Positions 1 to 8,634 of a stretch of DNA of 62,087 nucleotides are shown here, in pieces (the first letter of the stretch is position 1; every line of letters begins with the position of its first letter). The translations under genes were made by a program, and so were the position numbers. The stretch spans positions 1 through 62,087 of the forward strand of contig NZ_BNBV01000032.1 in the NCBI RefSeq assembly GCF_014656135.1, written 5' to 3'. The DNA comes from Streptomyces thermodiastaticus (GTDB lineage: Bacteria > Actinomycetota > Actinomycetes > Streptomycetales > Streptomycetaceae). The notes under the pieces were generated by a model. The model did not search any database. It was not told where the DNA came from and worked only from the letters and a program-made list of their open reading frames with translations.

Positions 1-161
1 TCAACCACCGGCTGCCCGCCCGGCGGGACGGGCGCGTACGGAGGAGCGGCGGGCGCCTGCCGCGGCGCCGGGGCCGGGCGGGGTACGGGGCGGGCCTGCC
101 CGGGCCCGGGGCACGCGTTCGTGTGCCGCGCGTCTCGGGTGTCCCGCGTCCCGTCGTCCAT
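1..161 (-). CDS. N-terminus of a proline-rich protein, cut by the window edge
   Basis: A minus-strand reading frame starts at an ATG at 161 and runs off the left end, giving 53 complete codons. A GGGGAG ribosome site lies about eight bases upstream. The first residues are charged (MDDGTRDTRDARH) and then turn into a proline/alanine-rich stretch with PAPAPRQ and PPYAPVPPGG, the look of a disordered N-terminal arm in front of a membrane or enzyme domain. The domain itself is outside the window, so no function can be given. It is divergent from gabT and shares the 162-436 intergenic region with it. The choice of frame rests on composition and the ribosome site only. Confidence 0.45.
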   Translation of the reverse strand, partial: MDDGTRDTRDARHTNACPGPGQARPVPRPAPAPRQAPAAPPYAPVPPGGQPVV

Positions 162-436
162 CGCCGTCGCTCCCCGGCCAGTCGCATCCACCGTCAGCCA
201 GTCAATCTAACCCTGCGCACAAGGGAGTTGCCGGTGACGCGGCCGACCGCGACCCGCCGGGCCCCCGGCCCCGCGCGGAGCCCGCCGTGCCGCCGCCGTC
301 TGTCCATCGCGGACAACCGCGAGCACCGACAACGCCCACATGGAGCATGCCCAGCCCCCTTGCGCGGCTCTAGCCTGCCGGAAAGAAGGAAAGCGTCCGG
401 AAAACGCCCCCCGCACGATCTGACCAGGGAGCCCCC
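162..436. other. Divergent intergenic region before gabT
   Basis: 275 bases between the divergent partial gene and gabT. It must hold promoters for both directions. A relatively AT-rich patch at about 200-225 (CAATCTAACC) is the likeliest core for one of them, but I see no clear -35/-10 pair. The gabT ribosome site is GGGAG at 427-431, six bases before the ATG. Confidence 0.35.
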
Positions 437-1771
437 ATGTCCGCACTCGAGCAGACGCGTCACCTCGCCACCGCCATTCCCGGCCCGAAGTCGCGGGAAC
501 TCCAGGCCCGCCGGAGCGCGGCGGTCGCGCAGGGCGTCAGCTCCACGCTGCCGGTCTTCGTCACGCGTGCGGGCGGAGGCATCGTCGAGGACGTCGACGG
601 CAACCGCCTCATCGACTTCGGCTCGGGCATCGCGGTGACGAGTGTCGGCGCGTCCGCCGAGGCCGTGGTGCGCCGCGCCTCCGCGCAGCTCGCCGACTTC
701 ACGCACACGTGTTTCATGGTCACGCCGTACGAGGGGTATGTGGCCGTCGCCGAGGCGCTGGCCGAGCTGACGCCCGGTGACCACGCGAAGAAGACCGCCC
801 TGTTCAACAGCGGCGCCGAGGCCGTCGAGAACGCCGTGAAGATCGCCCGCGCCTACACCGGGCGCCAGGCGGTCGTCGTCTTCGACCACGGCTACCACGG
901 CCGCACCAACCTGACCATGGCGCTCACGGCCAAGAACATGCCGTACAAGCACAGCTTCGGCCCGTTCGCCCCCGAGGTCTACCGCGCTCCGCTCGCCTAC
1001 CCCTACCGGTGGCCGACCGGCGCGGACAACTGCGGTCCGGAGGCCGCCAAGGCCGCCATCGACCGGATCTCCACGCAGATCGGCGCGGAGAACGTGGCCG
1101 CGATCATCATCGAGCCGGTGCTCGGCGAGGGCGGCTTCATCGAGCCCGCCAAGGGCTTCCTGCCGGCGCTGCGCGAGTTCGCCTCCGAGCACGGCATCGT
1201 CTTCGTCGCCGACGAGATCCAGTCCGGGTTCTGCCGCACCGGCCAGTGGTTCGCCTGCGAGGACGAGGGCATCGTCCCCGACCTGATCACCACGGCCAAG
1301 GGCATCGCCGGCGGTCTCCCGCTCGCCGCCGTCACCGGCCGCGCGGAGATCATGGACGCCGCGCACGCGGGCGGCCTGGGCGGCACCTACGGCGGCAACC
1401 CCGTCGCCTGCGCGGCCGCGCTCGGTGCGATCGAGACGATGAAGGAGCTCGACCTCAACGCCCGGGCGAAGCGGATCGAGGAGGTCATGAAGGGCCGCCT
1501 GACCGCGATGCGGGAGAAGTTCGACATCATCGGCGACGTCCGCGGCCGCGGCGCCATGATCGCCGTCGAGCTGGTGACGGACCGCGCCACGAAGGAGCCG
1601 AACCCCAAGGCCACGGCCGCGCTCGCCAAGGCCTGCCACGCCGAGGGCCTGATCGTGCTCACCTGCGGCACCTACGGCAACGTGCTCCGTTTCCTGCCTC
1701 CGCTGGTGATCGGCGAGGACCTGCTGAACGAGGGTCTGGACATCATCGAGCAGGCGTTCACGCGCATCTGA
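437..1771 (+). CDS. gabT: 4-aminobutyrate aminotransferase (GABA transaminase)
   Basis: A 444-residue class III (fold type I) PLP-dependent aminotransferase. It transfers the amino group of GABA to 2-oxoglutarate, giving succinic semialdehyde and glutamate in the cytoplasm. Visible marks are the glycine-rich cofactor site NSGAEAVENAVK (about 120), the YHGRT segment, the PLP-binding aspartate in FVADEIQSGF (Asp259) and the Schiff-base lysine in TTAKGIAGG (Lys288). Length fits bacterial GabT. ATG 437 follows GGGAG. The window also carries polyamine uptake genes, a PuuB-like oxidase, a GABA-aldehyde dehydrogenase and a second class III aminotransferase, so GABA made from putrescine is the likely substrate. 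Family membership is clear; exact substrate is inferred from motifs and context. Confidence 0.92.
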   Translation: MSALEQTRHLATAIPGPKSRELQARRSAAVAQGVSSTLPVFVTRAGGGIVEDVDGNRLIDFGSGIAVTSVGASAEAVVRRASAQLADFTHTCFMVTPYEGYVAVAEALAELTPGDHAKKTALFNSGAEAVENAVKIARAYTGRQAVVVFDHGYHGRTNLTMALTAKNMPYKHSFGPFAPEVYRAPLAYPYRWPTGADNCGPEAAKAAIDRISTQIGAENVAAIIIEPVLGEGGFIEPAKGFLPALREFASEHGIVFVADEIQSGFCRTGQWFACEDEGIVPDLITTAKGIAGGLPLAAVTGRAEIMDAAHAGGLGGTYGGNPVACAAALGAIETMKELDLNARAKRIEEVMKGRLTAMREKFDIIGDVRGRGAMIAVELVTDRATKEPNPKATAALAKACHAEGLIVLTCGTYGNVLRFLPPLVIGEDLLNEGLDIIEQAFTRI

Positions 1772-1778
1772 GCGACGG

Positions 1779-1796
1779 TTCGCCGCATCCGGCGAA
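1779..1796 (+). terminator. Hairpin just after gabT
   Basis: TTCGCCG, loop CATC, CGGCGAA: a perfect 7-bp stem starting eight bases after the gabT stop. There is no T-run, which is common for Streptomyces terminators. A second perfect hairpin, CCCGCAG-GCAT-CTGCGGG, lies at 1910-1927. Confidence 0.5.
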
Positions 1797-2288
1797 GCCG
1801 GAAGCAGAGCATGTGAAGAAGGTGTGGGAGGAGGATGGCAGGACGCGGATCCGGCTGTCCTTCCCCGCCGCGCTGCCGTAGGTTCTTCCTCAGATGAGAG
1901 ATACACCCGCCCGCAGGCATCTGCGGGTGCCATCAGGCCGTGGCCTCCCCAGCTTCGACCTGGTACGTGCCTCGCGCACACAACCGGAGTCCCCGGGCTC
2001 CGGGTCTCCTCACCGATCGGACGGTCGCCCGCCCCAGACCCCCCGGGGCGAGCGGCGTTCCGGTCAGGGCGGCCGCTCCCGCGCGGAGGGGCCGTTCCCC
2101 GAAGGGCCGACGCGAATCCCCCCCTCGCGCCGGCCCTTCGCCTGTACGATCCGCCGTCGGGCACGCACACGCACCGTCCGCGCGGGCCCGCTGCCGCTTC
2201 GTCACCCGCACCGTGTCGTCCGTCCCTCCACCAGGACGGCGGACACCGGTGCCGCGGCGGCCGGACGCACCGAACCGCCGAGGGTCCC
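1797..2288. other. Gap between gabT and the amidase
   Basis: About 490 bases with no convincing gene. It holds the hairpin at 1910-1927 and otherwise C-rich sequence. TACGAT at 2145-2150 could be a -10 element for the amidase, but no matching -35 is seen. The amidase ribosome site GAGGG lies at about 2280. Confidence 0.3.
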
Positions 2289-3506
2289 GTGATCAGCACC
2301 CGTGAGTACGCGGCGTGGTCCGCGCTGGACATCGCACGCCGGGTGGGCTGTGGTGCCCTCACGGCCGTCGACGCCGTCGACGCCGCCCTGGCCCTGATCC
2401 GGGAGCGTGACCCCGGCATCCGTGCGTTCACCGAGGTGTGGGCCGAGCGGGCGCGAGCCCGGGCCGCCGAGGTCGACGCCCGGATCGCCCGGGGCGAGCG
2501 GCTGCCGCTCGCGGGTGTGCCGATCGGGGTGAAGGCCGGGGAGGGCCCCGGGTCCTTCCAGAACACCCGCCTGGCGGCGGCCGGGTGCGTGCCGGTCGGC
2601 GCCACCGCGGTGCCGCGCACCGGCCGGGGGTGGCAGACGTACGGGCACACGGACCGGGGCCCCACCCTGAATCCGCTCGATCCCGCCTGGTCCCCCGGGG
2701 GTTCGTCCGCGGGCTCGGCGGCCGCGGTCGCCGCCGGTCTGGTCCCGCTGGCCAGCGGGTCGGACGGGGCCGGGTCGGTGCGCATCCCGGCCGCCTGGTG
2801 CGGCGTCGTCGGCCTCAAACCCACCAACGGCCTGCTGCCCTCCCGCGACCGCGCCGGGCTCAACTCGCCGGGCGTGCTGGTGCGGTGCCCTCGGGACGCA
2901 CTCGCCTGGCTCGACGCCGTGCTCGGGGAGGACTCCCCCGCGGCCGCCGTGACGTGGGGGGCGTCCCGGCCCGTCGCCGTGTGGTCGGCGACCCTCGGAT
3001 ACGCGGACACCGATCCGGCGGTCGCGGCCGTCGCCCGCCGCGCCGCGGACCGGCTCGCCGCGGCCGGGCTGATCACCCTGACCGGCGCGGCGGGCCCCGT
3101 CCTCGCCGACCCCGCGGCGGCGTGGACGGCCCTGCGCGCGGGGGCGCCGTCCGCCGAGGCCGCCGGCACCGTCGCGGCCAACGACGCGCGTCTGGCGGAC
3201 GTCTTCGAGCGGGCCCACCTGCTGCTCACCCCCACCACGCCGCATCCCCCGCACGGACACGCCGGCCCGGGGCCGCGCATGAGCGTCGCTTTGACCTGGT
3301 CGTTCAACATCAGCGGGCATCCGGCGGTCAGCCTGCCCGCAGGACGCACCCCCGAGGGCCGGCCGGTGGGACTGCAGCTGGTGGGCCGCCCGCACCACGA
3401 CCGGCCGCTGCTGCACCTCGCCGACCACGCCGCGCGGCGCGGAGCCGTCGCGCTGCCGCAGGACGTTTGTCCTGACGGCAACTTCCCGCTCACGCGACCG
3501 GTGTGA
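2289..3506 (+). CDS. Amidase-signature-family hydrolase
   Basis: A 405-residue enzyme of the amidase signature family (GatA, AtzE and indoleacetamide hydrolase relatives), which hydrolyses carboxamides with a Ser-cisSer-Lys triad. The lysine is in GVPIGVKAG (about residue 80), the cis-serine in PGGSSAGSAAAVA and the nucleophile serine in GSDGAGSVRIPAAW, followed by the usual CGVVGLKPTNG. It is shorter than most family members (450-500); the loss is mainly in the C-terminal half. GTG 2289 was chosen for its GAGGG site and because the product aligns with the family from ISTREYAAWSALDIA on; the open frame extends upstream but lacks family features. It stands alone between gabT and the conservon. 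Substrate unknown. Confidence 0.8.
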   Translation: MISTREYAAWSALDIARRVGCGALTAVDAVDAALALIRERDPGIRAFTEVWAERARARAAEVDARIARGERLPLAGVPIGVKAGEGPGSFQNTRLAAAGCVPVGATAVPRTGRGWQTYGHTDRGPTLNPLDPAWSPGGSSAGSAAAVAAGLVPLASGSDGAGSVRIPAAWCGVVGLKPTNGLLPSRDRAGLNSPGVLVRCPRDALAWLDAVLGEDSPAAAVTWGASRPVAVWSATLGYADTDPAVAAVARRAADRLAAAGLITLTGAAGPVLADPAAAWTALRAGAPSAEAAGTVAANDARLADVFERAHLLLTPTTPHPPHGHAGPGPRMSVALTWSFNISGHPAVSLPAGRTPEGRPVGLQLVGRPHHDRPLLHLADHAARRGAVALPQDVCPDGNFPLTRPV

Positions 3507-4187
3507 CGCCGAGTCCGCGAGCGGGACCGCTGACACACATGCGCCCGGAGGGGCGCGGAAAAGACGGCGGCTTTGCTCCTGCAGACCCGCCGAGAACCCG
3601 CAATCCCCGTCCGCCGGCACCGCGGGAAATTCTTGCCCGACAGGCAAGGGGATCACGTTCCCGGAAATCTTTCTCCACTGTGCGGAACAGCTTCCCGGCC
3701 GGTGAATCCCAGGTTTTGTCCGCCTCTTGCCGACCGGCCGCGGCGCACCCCTTCGCTTTCCCCGCGCCTTCTTATTGCAATGGCCGTACCGGGCGGCACG
3801 GTGAAGGCGCTCCGACCCGCAGGGTGACCGCTTCCCGGGGAATTGACCGTTTACGGCGAAGTGCCCTTCCGGCCACCATCGGTCCTGATTCTCCGCACCT
3901 GCCCGCCATTCGTAATGGTGTTCTAACCGTACTTCTATGGTGAAACGTTGCTCCCCGCACGGAAGGTGGCACTCCGCTGGTGACGCACTCGCTTGTCGAC
4001 CCCAACGGCCGTTCATGACCGGGGCCTTGAGCACGGGAGACGGACGGGATCGCTCAGCTGCGGGTGATAGCATCCACGGGTCTGCGACCTTGGACCACAC
4101 GCCTCAGGCGCTTCGAAGATGCCGGCCACGGATTCCCGTGCGGGACCGTCTGCCCATGGCCGCAGCCATACGCCAGGAAAGGTTTCC
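3507..4187. other. Long AT-richer leader before the conservon
   Basis: 680 bases without a credible gene. The stretch 3600-3960 is visibly less GC-rich than its surroundings and contains small dyads such as CTTGCC-CGACA-GGCAAG near 3632-3648 and CCATT-CGT-AATGG near 3908-3920. TAGCAT at 4068-4073 is a possible -10 for the conservon. The AGGAAAGG ribosome site of the first cvn gene is at about 4175-4182. The region probably contains the operon promoter and its control sites, but I cannot place them firmly. Confidence 0.35.
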
Positions 4188-5375
4188 ATGACTCAAGACG
4201 CACTTGTTTGGTTCCTGGTTGCCCTGGCGGTCATAGCGATCGCCGCGGTCTGGATCCTCAGTCGTCGCAACAAGGCCGTAGCGAAGAGAAAGGCCGAGAT
4301 AGAGGCGGACCTCAATCAGCAGCTGAGCAAGGCAGACGAGCAAATAGTCAGCCTCACCCGCGAACTGCAGCAGTTCAAGGACGAACACGAGGAACGCATC
4401 CGGCAGGCCGAGGAGGCCGCCGAGGAGAGCACCAAAGCCGTTCTCAAGGGATCCGCGCGCTTCCTGCAGAGCCTGGCCGCCGAACAGCAGACGCTGCTGG
4501 AGACCATCCAGCGCAAGTACGGAGGTCACTCGGTCCTGGGTGACCTGCTCGAGGTCAGCCACGCCAACGCCCAGATGTCGCGCAAGGCCCAGGGCATCGC
4601 GGTGGTCTGCGGTGCGCCGCTGGGCCGCCGCAACAAGCCGGCGAGCGTGTACGACGTGGTGCGCAGCGCGATGGGTCAGATCCGGAACTTCGAGCGCGTC
4701 TCCATCATGCAGCAGACCGGCTTCGCCCTGAAGGCGTCCGCCGTCTCGCCCGTCGCGCTCGCCGTCGCCGAGCTTCTCGACAACGCCGCCAGCTTCTCCC
4801 AGCAGAACGCGCCCATCGAGGTGACGTTCCAGCGGGTGCAGAAGAACCTGTGCATCGTCATCGACGACGCGGGTGTCGGCATGAGCGACGAAGACCGGCA
4901 GCAGGCCACCGCGCTGCTGTCCGGTGAGTACCGGCCCCGCCTGTCGCAGCTGGGCAACCAGCCGAAGTGGGGTTTCCCCGTCATCGCCCTGCTCGCGCAG
5001 CAGTACGGCTTCCGTGTGGACGTCACCGGCGTCTCGCGCTACGGCGGCGTCCGGGCGGTCGTGCTGCTTCCGGAGGAGCTGTGGACCATGGAGGAGACCA
5101 CCCCGTCGCCCGCCGAGACCGGCCAGGCCGCCGGTGCGGTCGGGAACGTCACCCGGGCGGACTCGGCGTCGCGTACCGCGCACGGCCTGCCTCGTCGCGG
5201 CGCACGCCAGATTCCCGTGGCCAGCGTTCCGGACCGGGACACCACGACGGCGGCGCTGCCGGAACCGGGCGACGCCGGCCAGGCGGCCGGGCGGAGCCTG
5301 GGTGCGTTCCAGCGCGGAACCCTGTCGGGCCGCCGGCTGACCGTCGCGCCGTCGGAAGGGACCGATGAGGCATGA
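4188..5375 (+). CDS. cvnA: Conservon sensor-kinase-like protein (CvnA type)
   Basis: A 395-residue membrane-anchored histidine-kinase-like protein, first gene of a conservon. One transmembrane helix (residues 6-23) is followed by a long charged coiled coil (about 28-85), a degenerate phosphoacceptor helix with His125 in EVSHANAQMSRKA, and a GHKL ATPase domain with N-box ELLDNAASFS (Asn199), G1 box DDAGVGM and a GFPVIALLA segment. The C-terminal 80 residues are disordered. The usual extracytoplasmic nitrate-type sensor loop of large CvnA proteins is absent, so this is a short form sensing in or near the membrane. ATG 4188 has AGGAAAGG upstream. Its stop overlaps the next gene by ATGA, indicating translational coupling. 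Whether it autophosphorylates cannot be told from sequence. Confidence 0.85.
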   Translation: MTQDALVWFLVALAVIAIAAVWILSRRNKAVAKRKAEIEADLNQQLSKADEQIVSLTRELQQFKDEHEERIRQAEEAAEESTKAVLKGSARFLQSLAAEQQTLLETIQRKYGGHSVLGDLLEVSHANAQMSRKAQGIAVVCGAPLGRRNKPASVYDVVRSAMGQIRNFERVSIMQQTGFALKASAVSPVALAVAELLDNAASFSQQNAPIEVTFQRVQKNLCIVIDDAGVGMSDEDRQQATALLSGEYRPRLSQLGNQPKWGFPVIALLAQQYGFRVDVTGVSRYGGVRAVVLLPEELWTMEETTPSPAETGQAAGAVGNVTRADSASRTAHGLPRRGARQIPVASVPDRDTTTAALPEPGDAGQAAGRSLGAFQRGTLSGRRLTVAPSEGTDEA

Positions 5376-6220
5376 CGACTGACGACCTGTCGTGGATGCT
5401 GCAGGACATCGTGGACAACGTGCCGAAGGCGACGCACGCGGTCCTGCTGTCCGCGGACGGCATCCCCCGCGGGGCGAGCGCCGGCATGGACCGCTCGGCC
5501 GTGGAGACGATCTCGGCCGCGATGTCGGGCATGCAGTCCCTCAGCCGCGCCGCCGCGAAGTTCGCCGGCAGCGAGCCGGACGCGACGTGGGAACAGACGA
5601 TCATCGAGTTCTCGCACGGCTGGGTCTTCCTGATCGGCGCCGGCCAGGGCGCCTACCTGGCCGCGGCGGCGGAACCCGACGTCGACATGGGCGCGATCAG
5701 CTTCCGGATGCACCGGCTGGTCGCCCGCCTGGGCAACAACCTCACCACCCCGCCCCGGGTGAACGCCGACGGCTGGTCCGAGCGGGGCGGCAGGGGCGGC
5801 GACCGGGGACCGGGCGCCGGCGGGGCCGGCATCGCCATCGCCGACCTGGACGCCGTCTTCGCCGGTGTGCGCGGCGCGCGGCAGGCCGTGCTGCTCGGCA
5901 GCGACGGCCTGCCGCGCGGGGCGACCACCAGCATGAGCCGGGACCTGGTGGACACCATCGCGGCGGCCATGCAGGGCCTGCACGCCTACAGCCGCGCCAC
6001 GTCGAGCTTCGCCGGTGTGCGGGACGCGCTGTGGCGGCAGACGGTCATCGAGTTCTCGCACGGCTGGGTGTTCCTGGTCCCGGCGGGCAACGGTTCCCTG
6101 CTCGCCGCGGCGGCGGAGCCGGACACCGACATCGCGGACTTCGCCACCCGGCTGCACGAGGCCGTCGTACCGCAGCTGAGCACTCAGCCCGCAGCGAGCA
6201 GGGAGGCGAGCCGCAGGTGA
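5372..6220 (+). CDS. cvnB: Roadblock/LC7 protein with two tandem domains (CvnB type)
   Basis: Conservon CvnB proteins are normally single roadblock/LC7 domains of about 140 residues that act as regulators of the partner small GTPase. This one has 282 residues and contains two copies. Copy 1 (about 5-125) has SADGIPRGAS, IIEFSHGWVFLIGAG and AAAAEPDVDMG; copy 2 (about 148-270) has GSDGLPRGAT, VIEFSHGWVFLVPAG and AAAAEPDTDIA. A glycine-rich linker (about 130-147) joins them. Roadblock proteins usually form homodimers, so the fusion may build a pre-formed dimer in one chain. ATG 5372 overlaps the cvnA stop, and its own stop overlaps the next start (GTGA). Confidence 0.9.
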   Translation: MTTDDLSWMLQDIVDNVPKATHAVLLSADGIPRGASAGMDRSAVETISAAMSGMQSLSRAAAKFAGSEPDATWEQTIIEFSHGWVFLIGAGQGAYLAAAAEPDVDMGAISFRMHRLVARLGNNLTTPPRVNADGWSERGGRGGDRGPGAGGAGIAIADLDAVFAGVRGARQAVLLGSDGLPRGATTSMSRDLVDTIAAAMQGLHAYSRATSSFAGVRDALWRQTVIEFSHGWVFLVPAGNGSLLAAAAEPDTDIADFATRLHEAVVPQLSTQPAASREASRR

Positions 6221-6603
6221 CCGACGAGCCGGAGCCGGGACTGGAGCTGACCTCTTCTTTAGTCCCGCTGTTCGTGATCACGAACGGGCGGTCCTTGCCG
6301 CCGGAGCACGCCTATGAGCGGACGACGCTGGTGTCGGCCAGCCAGGACGCCTCCGACGCCGAAGCGCGCACCCTGTCTCCCGAGGCCCGGCAGGTGCTGG
6401 AGCTGGTCACGGGCGGCTTCCTGTCGGTGGCGGAGGTGGCCGCGCACACGCATCTGCCGCTGGGGATCGTACGGATCCTGCTGGCGCAGCTGGAGGAGCG
6501 CGGCCTGATCGCGGCGAGGAAACCGATTCCTCGCGCGGAACATGTGGATCGAGACGTGCTCAACGCCGTGCTGGACGGCCTCAGAGCCCGATTCGGAGCG
6601 TGA
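6217..6603 (+). CDS. cvnC: DUF742 protein (CvnC type) with a TTA codon
   Basis: A 128-residue cytoplasmic DUF742 protein, the third conservon component, of unproven biochemical role. The family body is visible: LVPLFVITNGRS, then LSPEARQVLELV and a winged-helix-like half with SVAEVAAHTHLPLGIVR and LAQLEERGLI. GTG 6217 overlaps the cvnB stop. Codon 15 is TTA (6259-6261), read only by the bldA tRNA in Streptomyces, so translation should be growth-phase dependent. The stop is three bases before the cvnD start. Confidence 0.9.
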   Translation: MTDEPEPGLELTSSLVPLFVITNGRSLPPEHAYERTTLVSASQDASDAEARTLSPEARQVLELVTGGFLSVAEVAAHTHLPLGIVRILLAQLEERGLIAARKPIPRAEHVDRDVLNAVLDGLRARFGA

Positions 6604-6606
6604 TTC

Positions 6607-7167
6607 GTGTACCTGGAATCAGGGGTTTCCACCGCGGTGAAGGTGCTCGTGGTGGGGCACTTCGGAGTGGGCAAGACCACGTGCATCCGGAGCATCTCCG
6701 AGATCGAGCCGCTGAGCACCGAGGAGGAGATCACCGAAGCCAGCGTCGGTTTCGACGACCTGTCGGGCACCCCCGACAAGACCACGACGACGGTCGCGAT
6801 GGACTTCGGCCGTCTCACCCTCAGCGACGAGGTGGTCCTCTACCTCTTCGGCACGCCCGGCCAGGAGCGCTTCAAGGAGATGTGGGAGGAGCTGTCCCGC
6901 GGCGCCCTGGGCGCGCTCGTCCTCGTCGACCCCGAGCGGCTGTCGGACAGCTTCCCGGTCCTGGACCTGGTCGAGCGGTTCGGCCTGACCTACGCCATCG
7001 GCGTGAACCGCTTCGAGGGCACGCCCGACTACCCCCTCGACGAGGTGCGCGAGGCACTGAACCTGTCCGCGGACACACCTGTGGTCCGCTGCGACGTCCG
7101 CGACCAGCAGTCGGCGGCTCAGGCCTTGATCACCCTCGTCGAACATCTGCTGACCCTCAGCGACTAG
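6607..7167 (+). CDS. cvnD: Conservon small GTPase-like protein (CvnD type)
   Basis: A 186-residue P-loop GTP-binding protein, the G-protein member of the conservon. The P-loop is GHFGVGKTT (residues 17-25, Lys23), followed by a conserved threonine-rich switch region TTTVAMDFGR and the Walker B/switch II segment LFGTPGQERFKEMWEEL; GVNRF takes the place of the NKxD base-recognition motif. It is expected to work at the membrane with the roadblock protein and the kinase-like protein. GTG 6607 lies three bases after the cvnC stop. Family assignment is firm; the signal it carries is unknown. Confidence 0.93.
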   Translation: MYLESGVSTAVKVLVVGHFGVGKTTCIRSISEIEPLSTEEEITEASVGFDDLSGTPDKTTTTVAMDFGRLTLSDEVVLYLFGTPGQERFKEMWEELSRGALGALVLVDPERLSDSFPVLDLVERFGLTYAIGVNRFEGTPDYPLDEVREALNLSADTPVVRCDVRDQQSAAQALITLVEHLLTLSD

Positions 7168-7182
7168 GAGCCTTGCTTTCTC

Positions 7183-8538
7183 ATGGAGCACCGTCCCGAC
7201 ATACAGGGGCCGCCGCCCGGCTGCCCCGCACACGGCAACATGCAGCTGTACGGACCGCAGTTCGGCGCGGACCCCGAGAGCCACTACACCCATCTGCGCA
7301 GCCTGGGTCCCAGCGCGCCGGTCGACGTCGCACCGGGCGTGGAGGTCGAGCTGGTCACCAGCTACGAGGCCGCGAAATGGATCCTGCAGAACCCCGCGAC
7401 CTTCGTCCGTGACGCGCGGCGCTGGAACGCGCTGAAGGAAGGCCGTATCCCTCAGGACAGTCCGGCGCTGCCCATGATGGGCTACCGCCCCAACGCCCTG
7501 TTCAGCGACGGGGCGGCGCACGGCCGGCTGCGGGAGGCCGTCACCGACAGCCTCGCCCCCGTCACCTCGCTGCAGCTGGCGCGGCGCACCCGGCAGTCGG
7601 CCGACTATCTGATCAGCCGGTTCAGCAGCGACCGTCTCGGCGAGGCCGAGCTGATGGCGGAGTACGCCCAGCCGCTACCGCTGCTGGTCTTCAGCGACCT
7701 GTTCGGCTGCCCGCCCGAGATCGGCGACCGGGTCATCACCGGCATCTCCGGGATCTTCGCCGGCACGACCGGCGCCGACGACAAGCTGGCCGAGGCGCTC
7801 ACCGATCTGATCGCCCTCAAGCACCGCCGGCCCGGCGACGACGTGACGACCCGTCTGATGCAGCACTCGGCCCAGCTGTCGGACGAGGAGGTGATGCACC
7901 AGCTGGTGACGCTGCTGTCCGGCGGCACCACTCCCCTGACCGGGACGATCGGCACCGCCAGCGCGCTCATGCTCAGCGACGACTGGCAGGCGGACCGGCC
8001 CGTGGAGGACGCGGTCACCCAGGTGCTGTGGAACTACGCGCCGATCGCCAACTACGCGGGTCACTACCCCACGCAGGACGTGGAGCTGGGCGGCCGGGTG
8101 CTGAAGGCGAACAACCCGGTGCTGATCTCCTTCGCCGCCGCCAACACCGACCCGCAGCTGGCCGAGCACCGCGAGCAGCTCAGCGCGAAGGCGCACCTCG
8201 CCTTCGGGGCCGGGCCGCACGCCTGCCCCGCCAAGGACCCGGCCCTGACCATCGCCGTCACCGCCGTGGAGGCCCTGCTCAACCACCTTCCGGACATCAG
8301 CACCCGGGTTCCCCTGAAGGACCTGAGCTGGGTGCCGGCGCCGTGGAGCCGCGTCCTGCAGGAGCTGCCGGTCCGGTTCACCCCCCGTTCCGTGTCGCCG
8401 CCTCCGGCCTCGTCCCCCGCTCCTCGGGCCACCGCGCCCGCCGCCGCGCCCGTCACGCACCGCAGCACGTCGTCGTCCGGGTCCAAGCCCAAGCCGGGTC
8501 TGTGGAGCAAGTTCCTGGCCTGGACGCGGGGAGAGTGA
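7183..8538 (+). CDS. Conservon cytochrome P450 without the ExxR motif (CYP157-like)
   Basis: A 451-residue P450 directly after cvnD. The heme-binding loop is present as FGAGPHACPAK with the thiolate Cys348. The K-helix ExxR, almost universal in P450s, is replaced by Gln280-Val-Leu-Trp283 in the segment DAVTQVLWNYAP. From established knowledge, the Streptomyces CYP157 family lacks ExxR in just this way and sits in conservons next to another P450, so a CYP157-like assignment is likely. The oxygen-activation helix is also weak (LLSGGTTPLTG instead of AGxxT). The last 60 residues are a Pro/Ser/Ala tail ending in basic and aromatic residues. It may have an altered or regulatory heme role. Substrate unknown. 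Confidence 0.88.
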   Translation: MEHRPDIQGPPPGCPAHGNMQLYGPQFGADPESHYTHLRSLGPSAPVDVAPGVEVELVTSYEAAKWILQNPATFVRDARRWNALKEGRIPQDSPALPMMGYRPNALFSDGAAHGRLREAVTDSLAPVTSLQLARRTRQSADYLISRFSSDRLGEAELMAEYAQPLPLLVFSDLFGCPPEIGDRVITGISGIFAGTTGADDKLAEALTDLIALKHRRPGDDVTTRLMQHSAQLSDEEVMHQLVTLLSGGTTPLTGTIGTASALMLSDDWQADRPVEDAVTQVLWNYAPIANYAGHYPTQDVELGGRVLKANNPVLISFAAANTDPQLAEHREQLSAKAHLAFGAGPHACPAKDPALTIAVTAVEALLNHLPDISTRVPLKDLSWVPAPWSRVLQELPVRFTPRSVSPPPASSPAPRATAPAAAPVTHRSTSSSGSKPKPGLWSKFLAWTRGE

Positions 8539-8578
8539 CGAAGGCAACTGCCCCTGGAATTGGTCATCTTGTATGTAC

Positions 8579-8606
8579 GCCGCCATGCACGGGTATGCAT
8601 GGCGGC
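8579..8606. repeat. Perfect 11-bp inverted repeat between the two P450 genes
   Basis: GCCGCCATGCA (8579-8589), loop CGGGTA, TGCATGGCGGC (8596-8606). The right arm contains an ATG at 8599 that is in frame with the second P450, so folding would hide that upstream start and leave the GTG at 8635 free. It could equally be a protein-binding operator or an mRNA-stabilising stem between operon genes. Confidence 0.7.
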
Positions 8607-8634
8607 TGATGACCAAGATCAGGAAAGGGCCGTC

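Noticed and set aside
194..3538. An 1114-codon minus-strand open frame opposite gabT and the amidase
   Set aside because: It is antisense to two clear genes, its composition is Arg/Gly/Ala-rich without any family feature, and long antisense frames are expected in DNA of this GC content.
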